A stretch of 64,000 nt of DNA from Cichorium intybus. Its lineage: Eukaryota > Streptophyta > Magnoliopsida > Asterales > Asteraceae. A program made the translations under genes and the position numbers. Position 1 is the stretch's first letter. Every line of letters starts with the position of its first letter. Location of the stretch: the NCBI GenBank assembly GCA_023525715.1, contig CM042013.1, forward strand, positions 73,431,994-73,495,993, given 5' to 3'. Positions 45,083 through 56,889 of the stretch are shown here, one piece after another. The notes under the pieces were generated by a model, which ran no database searches, was not told the DNA's origin, and worked only from the letters and a program-made list of their open reading frames with translations.

Positions 45083-48000
45083 TTAGCAATTGTTATGTAA
45101 TGAGAAAAGTATTTCCCCATGAAAAATCAAATATTTACCATTAAACCGGACGTCGTCTGTATCCATTTCAATGTAAGGCAACATCAATCGCCTTTTGCTT
45201 AGGATGTATTCTCCGGTTTTTACTTGAAATGGAGTGAGATCTCCACCAATGATGTGATTCCATGACTTGTAATAACCCAACACATCTTCTTCATCTGTAT
45301 CTCCATCATTATACACAAAACTCACCCCGCACTCCTTTGTAACTTGCTTATGAACATGAAATGGGTTGTCCCTCACGGTAATAGTAATGTGGTCACCACC
45401 TTCCATCTCATTCATTCCAAACATCCAATGGCTTAACAGCGTAAAACAATTTCCAGTGACGTTCACTCTTCCAATGTAATGTTCATATATCCATGTCTGG
45501 CTCTTTGTTTTATTTCTAATCATAATCATTGGCAAATAAAGGAACTTATCATCTACAAATTCACACCGCTCCTTCAGAGATCGAGATGCTAGCACATAGC
45601 AGAAATTAAATCTTGTGTGGTTGTTAGGAGATGAAGGGATGATAAATGATATTGATGGCCCGGTGTTTCTATCCGTAATCCAATTCGGCATCTCTATGCC
45701 TCCATAAATTGTGCTAAATACTCCAAATTCATAATACATCTGTCAAATACTACTACATTAATAATCACCATAAATTATGTATGCATACATATACACACAA
45801 AGACATATAGTTAACTAGAGCAAACCTGGATTTCAGATTCCTCATATCCTCTATCACGAGAAGAAGTTGCCACGCGCCATTCGTTAAGGAAGTCTAACTT
45901 AGTCCAGCCCAAATTACATAATATATTTTCCTCAACACGTGCCATTGGTTGGATTTTGACCATGCCTTCAATTTCAAACGATGAAGTTGCAAACATCTTC
46001 CACTCTATTAGAAACTTGAGTGGGGACATTTCTGGATCAAATATAACTTTTTGTAGAAAAGGCTGGTAATCAGAAAAGAGGATCAATTCTCTTAGAGTAT
46101 GTGGAGGATGCTCGACTAACGTTAGCATTTTACAGTTCTGCATGCTAAGTATCTCAAGCCTAGGAAGGTTTCTTACACAATTGGGCATGGAAACTATAGG
46201 ATTGCCATCCAAAAATAATTCCTTTAGCATAGATAGGCAACTGAACTCCACAGGAAAGGATTCGGTGGACAAATTGTTATTCTCAAGTGACAAGCTTACT
46301 AAAGATCTAGGTAAAGAAACTTCAAAGAACTTCAGATCCTTTGGTATACCCGCTAGAAAAGCGGAGGAAGAGGTTATTGTGTTTATGCCAATGTTGTTAG
46401 ACTTGAGCGTTTCCAGTGAATCAATGTCCCCGGTAGGGGTGAGAATGGGGCGGTTTGGTTCGGTTAGTGGCCAAAACCGAACCATAACCATTACAATCGG
46501 TTAATTCATTTTAGTAGCCATTGGTTATGGTTAATATTGGTTATGGTTAACGGTTTTAATCGGTTAATGGTTTTGGTTAATGGTTTAATAATGGTTAACC
46601 ATAATTACATAAAAATTTAAAGTTTGTTTATTTATAACTTTCTATGATTTGGATGAATTTAAAAGTTAAATTATCTCAAAAGTCAAAATAATGTTATTAA
46701 CTATTAAAAAATATCAACTTTTTATTATTTTTCTAGTATATACTAAAATCCATGCAAACGTTAAAAAAAATTGATTTACTTTTAAAATTTTATTACATTT
46801 ATCATATGATCTTGTTTTTTTAATTACAAAAAGGAACCAAATTCCCTTTTTAGTATCATCCTTTCCACAACTTGATGATTGTGATTATTTAACTCTTAAA
46901 TAGCTTTGATCCCATTTCATGACCATTAATTACGTTTGACTGTCTCAAAACTTGAAAGTTCTGCTTTGGTTTTTAAACATGAGGATCGTGTAAATTGTCA
47001 ATTCATACAAGCGGAAAGTTGTATCAAATTGATTAAAAACAATTAACAAATTAACAAATTGATATGAAGATTGAAGCGTAAAGCGGCAAATTGATTAAAA
47101 ACAATTAACAATTTGATATGAAGCGGCAAATTGATTACAAGTAACAAATTAACAAATTGATATGAAGCATAAAGCGGCAAATTAATCTCTAATCAGCACA
47201 TTGATATGAAGTGTAAAACGGCAAAAGTTGTTCTTTTTCACGGTTTAGAATTTTAGTAGATTACAATACAATTAACGTAAATTAAAGCGTATCATAATCA
47301 ATATTACAATAAATATAAACGTACTGATAATGAGATGATCGACTTATTGAGTATTGGCAATGGCTGCTACACGCACGATAGTGAGAAGATGACGAAACGA
47401 CGGAATGTGATGACCACGTCCAACCTTGGTAACCTATCTATCCTCAATTGTTTTGGATTTTTTGGGCTTGGATCTTTATCAATTTAATGTTTCCTATTAA
47501 ACAACAACATATAAACTATATATTATTATATTTATGAACCGTAATATAATGTTTCCTACTGAATTTATAACATATAAAATATATATTATTATATTTATTG
47601 GCGGTTCGGTTAATATAGGTTCGGTTTCCCTATAAAACCAAAACCAAACCATTATATTTCGGTTATCAAATATATAAACCAAAACATTCGGTTAATAAAT
47701 GGTTCGGTTATAATGGTTCGGTTTTATCGGTTATTTTGGTTATGGTTCGGTTTTTCGGTTATTATTCTCACCCCTAGTCCCCGGTATCAATCTGAGGTTC
47801 ACCAAGATCACATCCCTTTAACAATAGTGTTTTAAGTTTATTTAACATGCCTAAGCTCCTTGGAAGTTTTTCAAGCTTGATGCAATAGCTCAGATCAACA
47901 AGGATGAGTTCAAAACATTGCTCAATTGATTTAGAAACCTCACGCAAACCAATGCAATTTGTAACTATTAACCTCTCAAGTGCTGGCACTTCGTCAAAGC

Positions 48001-50684
48001 CACCCAAACTACGAAGTTGTTCACAAAAACTTAAATTCAGAATCTTCAGTGATCCAAGCAACCTTTTATCTTTTGAGCACGATCCATCCAACTTCTGAAA
48101 TGTAGATAAGGTAGAATACTAATGAATTTATTCAACTTGACATATGAAGAATAATAAATGAAGATAAATTACCTTTTGCCTGCTATCTAGTTGCTGTGAA
48201 TTACTATAGCAAATGCCAAACGATTCAATATGGCTATAAGACATGTCAAGCGCAACCAGATTATCCATTGGTAAGTCTAAAGGCATAGACTTTAAAGTGA
48301 AACCATGTATACACAACTATCTTATTTCTTCTGGAAAGTTCTCGTAAGATCCATTAAGTTGCACATAATTGAGTTGTAGTAGCATTAGATTATCCATGTT
48401 ACTCAATGCATCTTGTTTTCACCTCAAATGATACACGTAACTTCTCTTTCTCAAGCATTTGCATGTCAAGGGCAAGGCCTAGAAGATTTTCCTTACCCTA
48501 AGTATGAAAAAATATTTTGGAAATAGTTATATACAAGATACAAAAAAAACTCTAAACATGCATAATACTAAGGGCTAAATGCGATAAATAGCAATGTACT
48601 TTCATTTATTTATGTAGTATAGCATCCTGCATTCATTCGCTTTCTATTACAGCATTGAACTTTCAATGTTTTATTTCTTAAGATGTAGCACTTTGATAAA
48701 TCTACCAAGTATAGCATCAAACTCTCAACTTTCTCTTATCGGGACATTATACTTAGAAAAATCGTAGTGAGATTTCCTTTGTATTTGGATGACATGAGAT
48801 TACTATAGTTGGGTAGATTTTTGAAAGCACAATGCTATAATAGAACGACATGGATGTAGAATGTTATACGAACAAATCAATATAAGTACAATGTTATTTC
48901 CTGCATAGCCTCCTACCTTTTTTTGTTTTAGCACTTTAAGTGACTCAACATGACACCATAATCGACTTCGCTTCCATGGCTTATCTGGTGATTCTTCATG
49001 TACTATGAACCTTCCAATTTTTTGAAGCAACTGATGCATCATCAATTCATTATTCCATCCAATACTAAGAAGGCAGTTGTTAATGAGATTCGTGATCCCA
49101 GATCTTGTATCTATATCAAATGCCTTTAATATTGTTTCGGTAACATCTCTATCCATTCCTACAAAAAAGCAAGCAATATGCTTTAACAATTCTTTATCAT
49201 TCTTTGATGGCAAAGAGTCAAAGCTCGTTTTCAAAATATTATTTATAGGGGATCCGGTTTCTTTCTTTAGCTGTTTTATTCGATCTTCACAATAAGCTAC
49301 ATCTCGATTATGTAGAGACTTGCCCAAAACTTCAAGAGCCAATGGGTGTCCTTCACAATACTTCACAAACTTTTCTGACACCTCTTCATAACCTGTATTA
49401 GGATTGTTGGACATAAACGCATGAAAACAAAAAAGTTTTTGTGATTTAGTCTCAGATAAGCCTTTAAGCTCGTGCTTTGCATGTTTGGGTCTAACGTTTG
49501 TTTTGAATAATGCACAACTCTCTGTCAACCATGTGTCCTTTGTTGTTATTATTATCTTGCTTCCTGGATGAAAACCTTTGCTTCCGAGTAATGCATCCAA
49601 CTGGGTGAGACTATCAATGTCATCAAGAACTAGAAACACCTGTTTACGAGCTACCACATTCTCTATCTTTGAGGTGTATATAGAAACATCATGAACTTGA
49701 AATGAACTTGTTTTTGAAATGTCGTCACATAGTTGTTTGTGTAAATCAAGCAACCCACCAAATTTTTCATCACATCTCCTACTAATATCTCCAATATAGC
49801 TACTTGTGTGGAATTCATGACAATGTAACCCATAGATATATTTGGCTAAAGATGTCTTCCCAATCCCGCCCATACCAAGAATAGTGAGTATATTTCCCGT
49901 ATGTGAGGATGCATCTTTCAACCATGAAGTGACGAATTTAACAGAAGACTCCATCCCAATAAGTAGTGGTAGAGGACTCTTTAAGGGTACATGTAATCTA
50001 TGGTAGACGTCCTTAACAAATTCTTCAATAAACTCCGGTTCTAGCCTGAAACTTGATTTTAATAATAAGTACAAAACACAATCCACAAAACTAAGAAGCC
50101 AGATTTGGAAATTAAATTGAATTACGGAAATAATAAACAAAAAACGGTTACCTGCCATTTACATCATTCCCTTTTATGTCAGCAACTTCTATAAGAGCTT
50201 TGTTCCAGCAGTTCATCTTTTGAGCCAATTTACTTCTTTTATTTGTATTTTTCTCTGCCTCCATTATCTGTGTATGCTTAGCCATTGCATCTCCAAAGCT
50301 ACTTTGTTGCTTTCTTACATGGGTGGGCTCAACATGATAAAAGATAGGGAAAACAATATGGTTGGATGTCATACGTTGCTCAAGGATCAACACCAACTCA
50401 TCAAGACACCATGCGGAAGTAGCATAATTCTTAGACAACACAATAACAGAAGCCCTAGATGCCTTGATCGCACTCTCCAATTCTGGTTTGAGATCTTCTC
50501 CGGTTTCAATCTCTTCACCATCCAAGAAAGTAGTGATATTGGCATCCATGAGGGCCTTACGAAGGTATGCCGTAAAACTATTACGAGTGTCAAGGCCTCT
50601 AAAACTTATAAATACATCATATCTATGAGCATCAGTTGATGAAGAAGATGAAGATCCTTGTGAAATTTCAGAGAGAACAACCAT
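45083..50684 (-). pseudogene. TIR-NB-ARC-LRR (TNL) disease-resistance-like gene, broken
   Basis: Five exons can be followed by GT-AG junctions: 50152-50684, 48917-50045, 48173-48497, 45826-48094 and 45083-45739. TIR: YDVFISFRGLDTR and SAWCLDEL with the catalytic-type Glu (about residue 96). NB-ARC: P-loop GMGGIGKTSLAK (about 235-246), kinase-2 VFLVLDDID, IIITTKD, GLPL-type CEGHPLALEVLG and an MHD-position sequence MMHQLLQKIG (MHQ, not MHD). LRRs follow, then a post-LRR domain starting MYYEFGVFSTIYGG and GIEMPNW. Lesions: one extra base near 48411-48418, a TAG at 48317-48319 where family members have Trp, and an hAT insertion in the LRR exon. Apart from these the total is 1187 codons, a normal TNL size. 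The start ATG at 50684 is chosen because no upstream ATG lies in frame. TNLs act as cytoplasmic or nuclear immune NADases; this copy could at most give a TIR-NBS product ending in exon 3. Confidence 0.93.
46434..47776. mobile_element. Non-autonomous hAT element in the TNL LRR exon
   Basis: The element has ends TAGGGGTGAGAAT and ATTCTCACCCCTA and is flanked by the perfect 8-bp duplication GTCCCCGG (46426-46433 and 47777-47784). Subterminal regions are packed with GGTTCGGTTA / TAACCGAACC motifs. The 1343-bp interior has no transposase but has about four diverged tandem units of about 55 bp containing AACAAATTGATATGAAGC (about 47028-47225). Removing the element plus one duplication restores the TNL reading frame exactly. 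Confidence 0.97.
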
Positions 50685-50714
50685 TTCTCGTTTCTCTTTA
50701 TGTTGGTGTAACAC

Positions 50715-51594
50715 AATAAGCTTTAGAACTCAGTTTCCTCCTGACATCATCCGTTATGAATGTTGGTTTCACTGTTTACCTCTTGTGTCTCTCAGAAAGT
50801 AAGTATTGCTTTCTGAAGCTTTCGAATCACTAGATAACACGCATAATTTCTGTGCATAAAATCCAAACTATTAATACTTTATGCAACTTAAGTCTCATCA
50901 AATAATTTATTGAATATATCTATCACCATGACTAACATCATATACTAATGGACTTGTTCCAAATCAAAATTTTTGTAACTAACAAGTCAGCATAGCCCTG
51001 GAATCAAGTGACATAATATTTGCTCACCAACATTGTAGGTGTTGAAAGTACAAAGAAATCCCTCATTAATTTTGTAGCTCAAAACAAAAACCTAATCCAG
51101 CTTATTTGCACATAAAGTTAGCATACTTGATTGATTTAGGATCTAGACTCTTGCATAGCAAAATTCTAATTTTAGTTCACGGACTACAACACCCTCAGAG
51201 TACTTCACAAGAACCAAGATTTCTTACAATCGAATATTAACACTTGTTCATCATGAGTGTGCAGCTTACTTTTCAGCAGCAGATGGCAGTTTTCAGTAAG
51301 AATCATATGTACAATCGTGTTTATGAATTGAAAAATATAAAGGAAGTAAGGAGTAATTTTCGAGGATGAAAATTTTCCCAATGTGCAACAAATTTTTGTT
51401 CAGTATTCTGGACTTTATGGAAGAATATGTTGCGCTGTGTCCTATCCTAATTGAATCATAAAACTAAACAAAAGTAACTGAAATAAACGAATTTCCAATC
51501 CCCTAGTTACCAACTAACAAACGATTATGATGTGATTTATGATTAATAAGATGAATTTGTCAAACATCTTGGGAGAATGTACCATCATAGTTAC
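50715..51594 (-). other. Putative TNL 5' UTR intron and proximal upstream region
   Basis: No coding sequence. If the leader exon at 51595 is real, most of this is an intron. An acceptor candidate (CTAAAG on the minus strand) lies near 50730. Confidence 0.35.
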
Positions 51595-51690
51595 CTGAGT
51601 AAAGGACGACAGAGCCCTGAAGCGGCGAGGATAGATCGGAACGGTGGTCAGACGCAGGGAAAGAGTCAACGAAGAAGGGAGGGAGACAGC
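51595..51690 (-). promoter_or_regulatory. Putative TNL 5' leader exon and core promoter
   Basis: On the minus strand a pyrimidine-rich leader (CTCTCTCGCTGTCTCCC...) ends in TACTCAG followed by GTAACT, a good donor site (junction 51594/51595). A TATA-like ATATTATAATTAT lies just upstream at about 51700-51712. It is a reasonable first non-coding exon for the TNL, inferred from sequence only. Confidence 0.38.
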
Positions 51691-51941
51691 GAGAGAGATA
51701 ATTATAATATATCTTTTTTGTTTTTTAGAATGAATTACAAAAATAGTCCCTGTGAATTACAAAAATAGTCCTTGTGCTTTTCTTGAATCGAGTCCTGAGT
51801 TTTCAATTTAGACACAGAGCGGCCTTAATGTTTGTTTTTGTCATGAAAATGGTCCTCAACAGATATGGAGCGACTAAATAACCCTTATCAAATTTTATTG
51901 TTTTTTTCTAATTATATCTTTTTGAGAATGGGCCCACCATC
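51691..51941. other. Upstream spacer
   Basis: A 22-bp tandem duplication around GAATTACAAAAATAGTCC occurs at about 51732-51775. The TAGTCC... and GGTCCTC phrasing resembles the outer TIR at 7665, so it may be a decayed TIR end. Confidence 0.35.
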
Positions 51942-51949
51942 GTCACACT

Positions 51950-52228
51950 AGGGATGAGCATTTGAACCGAAAAACCGAACCCAAACCGGAACCGGAATCG
52001 CACCCGCACCCGCACCCGCACTTGCACCCGCACCCGCACCCGCACCCGGTTAGGGGAAGTTCGGTTTCGGTCCGGTTCCGGAATTATAAATTATAGGCGA
52101 GTGTTTGGATTAAAAACCAAGCCAAAACCGAACCGGAACAGAACCGGTTAGAGGGAGTTCAGTCCGGTTCCGATTCTTGATTTATGGCTTATTCGGTAAC
52201 TGGTTATTCCGGAACCGGTTACATCCCT
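51950..52228. mobile_element. hAT MITE, 279 bp
   Basis: The ends AGGGATG and CATCCCT are flanked by GTCACACT (51942-51949) and GTCACACC (52229-52236), an 8-bp duplication with one mismatch. The interior is full of AACCGGAACCGG-type motifs and a (CACCCG)n run at about 52001-52050. Confidence 0.85.
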
Positions 52229-52236
52229 GTCACACC

Positions 52237-53521
52237 CCACCCCATAAGTTCCATTTCCCTCTCCTCTTTTGCACCACCGATGACCCACATCGTTGGCAAC
52301 CTTCCATCCCCGTTGTTGACCTCCATTCGCAATCTCCTCCTCAAAACCAATTTCAACATCTAAACATTGTTTTCATCCGATTTCAATGCCAATTACAGCA
52401 TCTCAAAACCCGATCTGCAATTCTACTCCTGAACTGAACTCCTCCTCTAATAATACAGCTAAAACTTTCATGTTGACATTCATCATCCATATAGCAGTGT
52501 TACTTCTGCAATTCAGTCAAGACCAAGTCAACACAATCAAACTCAAGGTAAAACACAATCCTGATTTCTCAAGTATGAATTCCAATCCTGATTTCTCAGA
52601 TATGAATGTCAACATCATGATTCAAACTAAAAAACGAAACATATTTCAGGAAAAAAAAAATGGCAAAAAGAAAAGAAAATGTGCATATAATCTCAAAATG
52701 TTAGCCCATCTTCACTGTCAACTCTAACGAAATTAAAATGGGCATTTGCGGTTTACTCCTCAAGCTACTTCAGACGTCATCGATCCAAAATCGGAAAAGA
52801 AACCCTAAAGAATGTTAAAATCATGCTATTTTCAGATGTTGTCAGTTCAAAATCAACCAAAAAACCCTTCTATGGAGGTTGTAGATGGTGGCACGATGCG
52901 GAGGGTCGTCCGGGAGGTGCAATTTGTGAGAGAAGTGGGCCACCAAGGTTTTGGGCAGCAAAGGGCGGCTGTCCAATCTAGAATAGAAAATCATATGGTT
53001 CCTAATTAACAGAACCTACAAAAATGAAAAAAATCAGCAATAAGGTATGTCCTAAATATTTTGGTATATAATTTGTAAATAAATTTTAAAAATTTATATA
53101 AATAATAATATAACATAGCCACTCTAAAGTTTCAAACACTAAGCAAATATTGAATAACGTAGCATTCATCATTTTTAATATGAAAAAGAGTATTCTGTGA
53201 TTGTTTAGTAAGAATCTTTTATGCCTAATTCTAAATATATAAACAGAGATTAGCTTGTGACCACAATAACAATAAAACTGCTAAAACATATATTTTCTAA
53301 TTTTACTTCTTAGTAAATAATTGCAATTTCCAAATGGGAAGTATGTCAGTAAGACAAGTATTTACGAGGAACAATTATGTCTAGGAATTCTAGTTGTAAT
53401 TGTTTTATACTAGAACAGAGTTACGAGTTATGACCGTATGGCGGCATTTATGATATATGGCATATTTGGAGTCTGGATTTCTACGCAATATAAAAACTAA
53501 TTTAAGAAGGTTCATAAACAG
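52237..53521. other. Spacer
   Basis: Short low-complexity open frames only. No domain recognised and no gene called. Confidence 0.5.
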
Positions 53522-53524
53522 TTA

Positions 53525-53744
53525 GGCTGTGTTTGATAGCCTCTTAATCTGAATGATTAAGAGGCTCTGAATGATTAAGAGCGTTTGATTCGTAAATTTA
53601 TCACATCTGAATGAGTAAGAGCCTCTTAATGGCCTCTGAATCATTAAGGGTTAGGGACAAGTCTGAATGAGTAAGAGCTTCTAAATGGGTTCAGACCTCT
53701 TAATGGTTCAGATCTGAATGGTTCAGATGCTACCAAACACAGCC
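53525..53744. mobile_element. Tourist-like MITE, 220 bp
   Basis: The ends GGCTGTGTTTGATAGC and GCTACCAAACACAGCC are inverted repeats. TTA flanks both sides (53522-53524 and 53745-53747). The interior repeats TCTGAATGATTAAGAG and GCCTCTTAATGG. No coding capacity. Confidence 0.93.
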
Positions 53745-53747
53745 TTA

Positions 53748-54483
53748 AATTCAACTCTACAAATAAATGGTAGTTATGTATAAATGGTCATACTCATACA
53801 AACAAAGAAACATAAGTAACAAAACATAAGTCTGAATAGTCTGAAGTAAAATAGCTTGCCAGCAAGAGCTGACAAGAGTACGAAGATTTACAGGATAATC
53901 TATGAACACTAGATATGACGGATTTTCCCTCACAATCATAGGCTAAAAATAATTAAAATGCATGTCTAAATATATGACTGATTGCGTACAGACAGTGCAG
54001 CAAGCTTTGATTGTACGGAAAACTCCAAACAATTGTTATTTCCACCACGTTTGTAATCTAGAACCCCTTCATTTCTTCTTGAATTGCTTTGTACCCGATT
54101 TCTTCTTCCTTTGCCTGCTAATTGATCTGATTTTCAATTACCCTTCACTGACCTTTGTATTATTAATCTGCAGTTTTTATTCTTCCTCAAGATGCAATAT
54201 TGTGTTTTATCTTTTTTGATTCAAAATCCCTCCTTCTATCATTGTTCCTGATTCTTCTTCTCATTGATCTCATAGCCATAGCACAACTATCTTACCTAGA
54301 GTTGCAGTAATCGTTTAATTCCAAATATACCCCTCGTGAATCTTGAAATGCTACTATGGTTTTAAGATAAGCATTTGGATTCGAAATACTTGGTAGACAT
54401 TTATTGAAAACCATCTATTATCTTGTCAAACTTGCGATAAGTAATTATCTTTTTGAAACATTTAACTAGTTGCTGGAGATATA
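53748..54483. other. Spacer
   Basis: A pyrimidine-rich stretch (54040-54260) with short open frames; nothing recognised. Confidence 0.5.
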
Positions 54484-54488
54484 AAAAT

Positions 54489-54795
54489 TGTTAAGGTTGG
54501 TGAAGACTTTTTTCCAATGTTAGGTGATGACCAAAAATTATAGTTAAAATATTAGAAAGTTAGCTAACCAATGTTGAAGACTTAGTGGCCGAAGGAATTT
54601 CCATCTCTATAAATATAGAGATGTGCTACTCATCAACATGTACCACACAACACAAAAACACATAGCAATAAAACTCCTAGTTACCTGGTGGACGTAGGTT
54701 AGATTAGACCGAACCACGTTAAATTCTTGTGTTCTTAATTTGTGAGTTGAGTGTGTGAGTTCCGTGTCCGTATGCTAAGTGTCTCGATCCTAACA
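54489..54795 (+). repeat. Solo LTR of a Copia-type element, 307 bp
   Basis: It begins TGTTAAGG and ends CCTAACA, with AAAAT on both sides (54484-54488 and 54796-54800). It contains a TATA box (TATAAATATAG near 54607) and the R-U5 phrase GGACGTAGGTTAGA / GACCGAACCACGT, also seen at 57174-57203 in the 5' LTR of the plus-strand Copia. No internal region remains, so it arose by LTR-LTR recombination. Confidence 0.88.
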
Positions 54796-54800
54796 AAAAT

Positions 54801-55077
54801 AAGGTTACACTATCATAAAATTCTATAATATCCTACATCCAGATTCATGACCACAATTGATAGAAACACTGTTGTGGGAAAAAATTTAGAAACCATTAAA
54901 CCGACTCCTACTCTTGCACTAATTTAATGTCTCGATTTCATAAAAAAAATAACTAAAGAACAAAATTAACATGTGCGGTAGTGTGGTTCATGTTTTGACA
55001 GACTTTTGTTGTGCTTAGTAAAGGTAATAAAACGGCATGGCATCTCTAAGCTAATTTGATTTTGTCTATATTCACAG
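54801..55077 (+). other. Intron-like sequence before the kinase exon
   Basis: AT-rich, ending TATATTCACAG, a good acceptor, at 55077. Confidence 0.4.
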
Positions 55078-55318
55078 AACCACGGAACAGCTTATAGCAT
55101 TACGACAAGAAGCCTGGAAAGTTATCTAATTCCACTAAGGGAGATCAACTTGGCAACTGGAAATTTCAGCAATCAAACTTTGATCGGAAACGGTGGATTT
55201 GGTTTTGTTTACAAAGGAAAACTATCTCAGAGCTGGCAAAACTGTACAGTTGCCATCAAACGCCTTGATCAAGGCGGTCACCAAGGGAAGAAGGAGTTCG
55301 ATAACGAGCTTGTAAAAT
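55078..55318 (+). pseudogene. Receptor-like protein kinase exon, interrupted
   Basis: After a TTCACAG acceptor the frame reads NHGTAYSITTRSLESYLIP, then LREINLATGNFSNQTLIG, the glycine-rich loop GNGGFGFVYKGKL and VAIKRLDQGGHQGKKEFDNEL. The VAIK lysine that binds ATP is present. The arrangement (LxxI..AT.NF....+IG.GGFG.VYKG) matches the start of a plant receptor-like kinase domain of the CrRLK1L-like kind common in Asteraceae. After residue about 79 a Copia LTR begins (55319), so the rest of the kinase, including the HRD and DFG motifs, is absent from this window. It may resume beyond 64000. Confidence 0.82.
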
Positions 55319-55646
55319 TGCAAGATACACTTCTTGCTTTGACACAGGGAAACACCCAAAACAGAGAAATAAAAGAAAGAAGAGAACAGGGGAGAACAGC
55401 TGAACAGGGGATACCGAGATTACTTGCCGACAAATTTTCTGAATAAAATATTGTGTATTCTCTTATTCAAAATCACAAAACACTAGCCCCTATTTATACT
55501 AAGAAAACAAAGATTGAATCCTAATTTAAAAACAATACCGAAAAGAAAAGATAACGACTAATTTAAAAATAAGACTAGATAACAACTAACTAAATAAGGT
55601 AAATTTACTAAAAGACCATTTGCTCTTTTTTTGAATTAAACCAACA
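55319..55646 (-). repeat. Copia 3' LTR, 328 bp
   Basis: Sense start TGTTGGTTTAATTC and sense end TATCTTGCA. A minus-strand TATA-like sequence (AGTATAAATAGGGG) lies near 55490. Confidence 0.82.
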
Positions 55647-55655
55647 TTCTCCCCT

Positions 55656-56845
55656 TTAATTCAGAATGTTCTTCACGCCCAACTTATCCTGCATTTCTTC
55701 AAACTTGATCTTGCCTAATGACTTTGTGAGGATGTGTGCACGCTGCTCTTGTGTATTCACATATTCAACTATGATATCTCCTCTTTCAACACACTCCCGT
55801 ATAAAATGAAACTGTGTATCAATATGTTTGCTTCTCCCGTGAAACACCGGGTTCTTCATTAGCTCGAGTGCAGATTTATTATCCACATGGAGAACTATTG
55901 GACCAAGTTGTTTTCCCGTTAAAACACTAAGCATTCGCCGGATCCATGTCCCTTGACAAGCTGCTACTTGTTGCCATGAATTCAGCTTCACAGGAAGATA
56001 GGGCAACAGTTTGTTGCTTTTGTGAACCCCAGGTTACTAGGTTTTCGTTGATATAGAATGCTACTCCAGTCGTACTTCGCCTATCGTTGATGTCTCTTGC
56101 AAAATCACTATCTGTGTAACCTGTAACCACAATCTCTTTGTCTCCTTTGTAGTAAATTAAGCCATAATCAAGCGTTCCTTTCACATACCTCAAAATGTGT
56201 TTTACAGCTTGCAAATGAGCACTCGTGGGTTTTTCCATAAATCTACTTACCATCCCGACAGCATACAAAATGCCGGGACGTGAATGTGTTAAGTACCTTA
56301 AGCCACCCACAATGCTTCTAAACTCTGTTAGATTCAGGTCACCTTTCTCATCCTTTTTAAACTCTAACTTCGGTTCCATCGGGTACTTTGTGGGATTGCA
56401 ATCAGCCATACCCACCTTTTCAAGTAACTTTCTTACATACATGGTTTGTTTTAAAGTAATTCTTCCTTCCTGTTGATCTACTTCCAAGCCGAGGTAGTAT
56501 GAAAGCTCCCCAAGATTGCTCATTTCAAATTCTCTATTCATTTGCTCCTTAAACACTTTGATATCAACTTCAAAACTACCCGTAATATTAGATCATCAAC
56601 GTAAACTCCAATTATTAGAATTTTCTTATATGTATTTCTTGTATAGACAGCATGCTCCTGGTGAAATTTCACAAAACCAAGTCCCCTCAAACATTTGTCT
56701 ACGCACAAATTCCACGCTCTTGGTGCTTGTCGAAACCCATAAACAGACTTTGACAATTTGTAAACTTTTCGGGGTTGATCATGTGAGACGAAACCTTCTA
56801 GTTGGGTAACATATACTTCCTCCTTAAGATCTCCATTAAAAAAAC
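55656..56845 (-). pseudogene. Copia reverse transcriptase (part) and RNase H
   Basis: In sense order the frames carry FNGDLKEEVYVTQLEGFV, SKSVYGFRQAPRAWN and GVYVDDLILRV (56538-56756 and just beyond). RT C-terminal and RNase H sequence follow: LSYYLGLEVDQ, FRSIVGGLRYLTHSRPGILYAVG, YTDSDFARD, LSSCEAEFMA. After a frame change near 55960 come LHVDNKSALELMKNP, GRSKHIDTQFHFIRE and LTKSLG (55656-56006). Landmarks are complete from YVDD to the end. Frame breaks near 56550 and 55960 inactivate it. Confidence 0.88.
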
Positions 56846-56889
56846 GGATTTTACATCAAGATAATGCACTTTCTAACCATTTTTACTAT

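Larger units (their letters stand above)
55319..56889 (-). mobile_element. Copia element (minus strand) in the kinase exon, itself interrupted
   Basis: The 3' LTR (55319-55646), polypurine tract (reverse of AAAGGGGAGAA, 55647-55657), RNase H and part of RT are present in minus orientation. At 56889 the element is cut by the plus-strand Copia that starts at 56890. The remainder must lie beyond the right edge of the window if still present. The candidate target duplication on this side is AAAAT (55314-55318). Confidence 0.85.

Noticed and set aside
52177..53009. Small proteins at 52177-52437, 52386-52727 and 52812-53009
   Set aside because: Short overlapping frames in different phases with no domain and low complexity.
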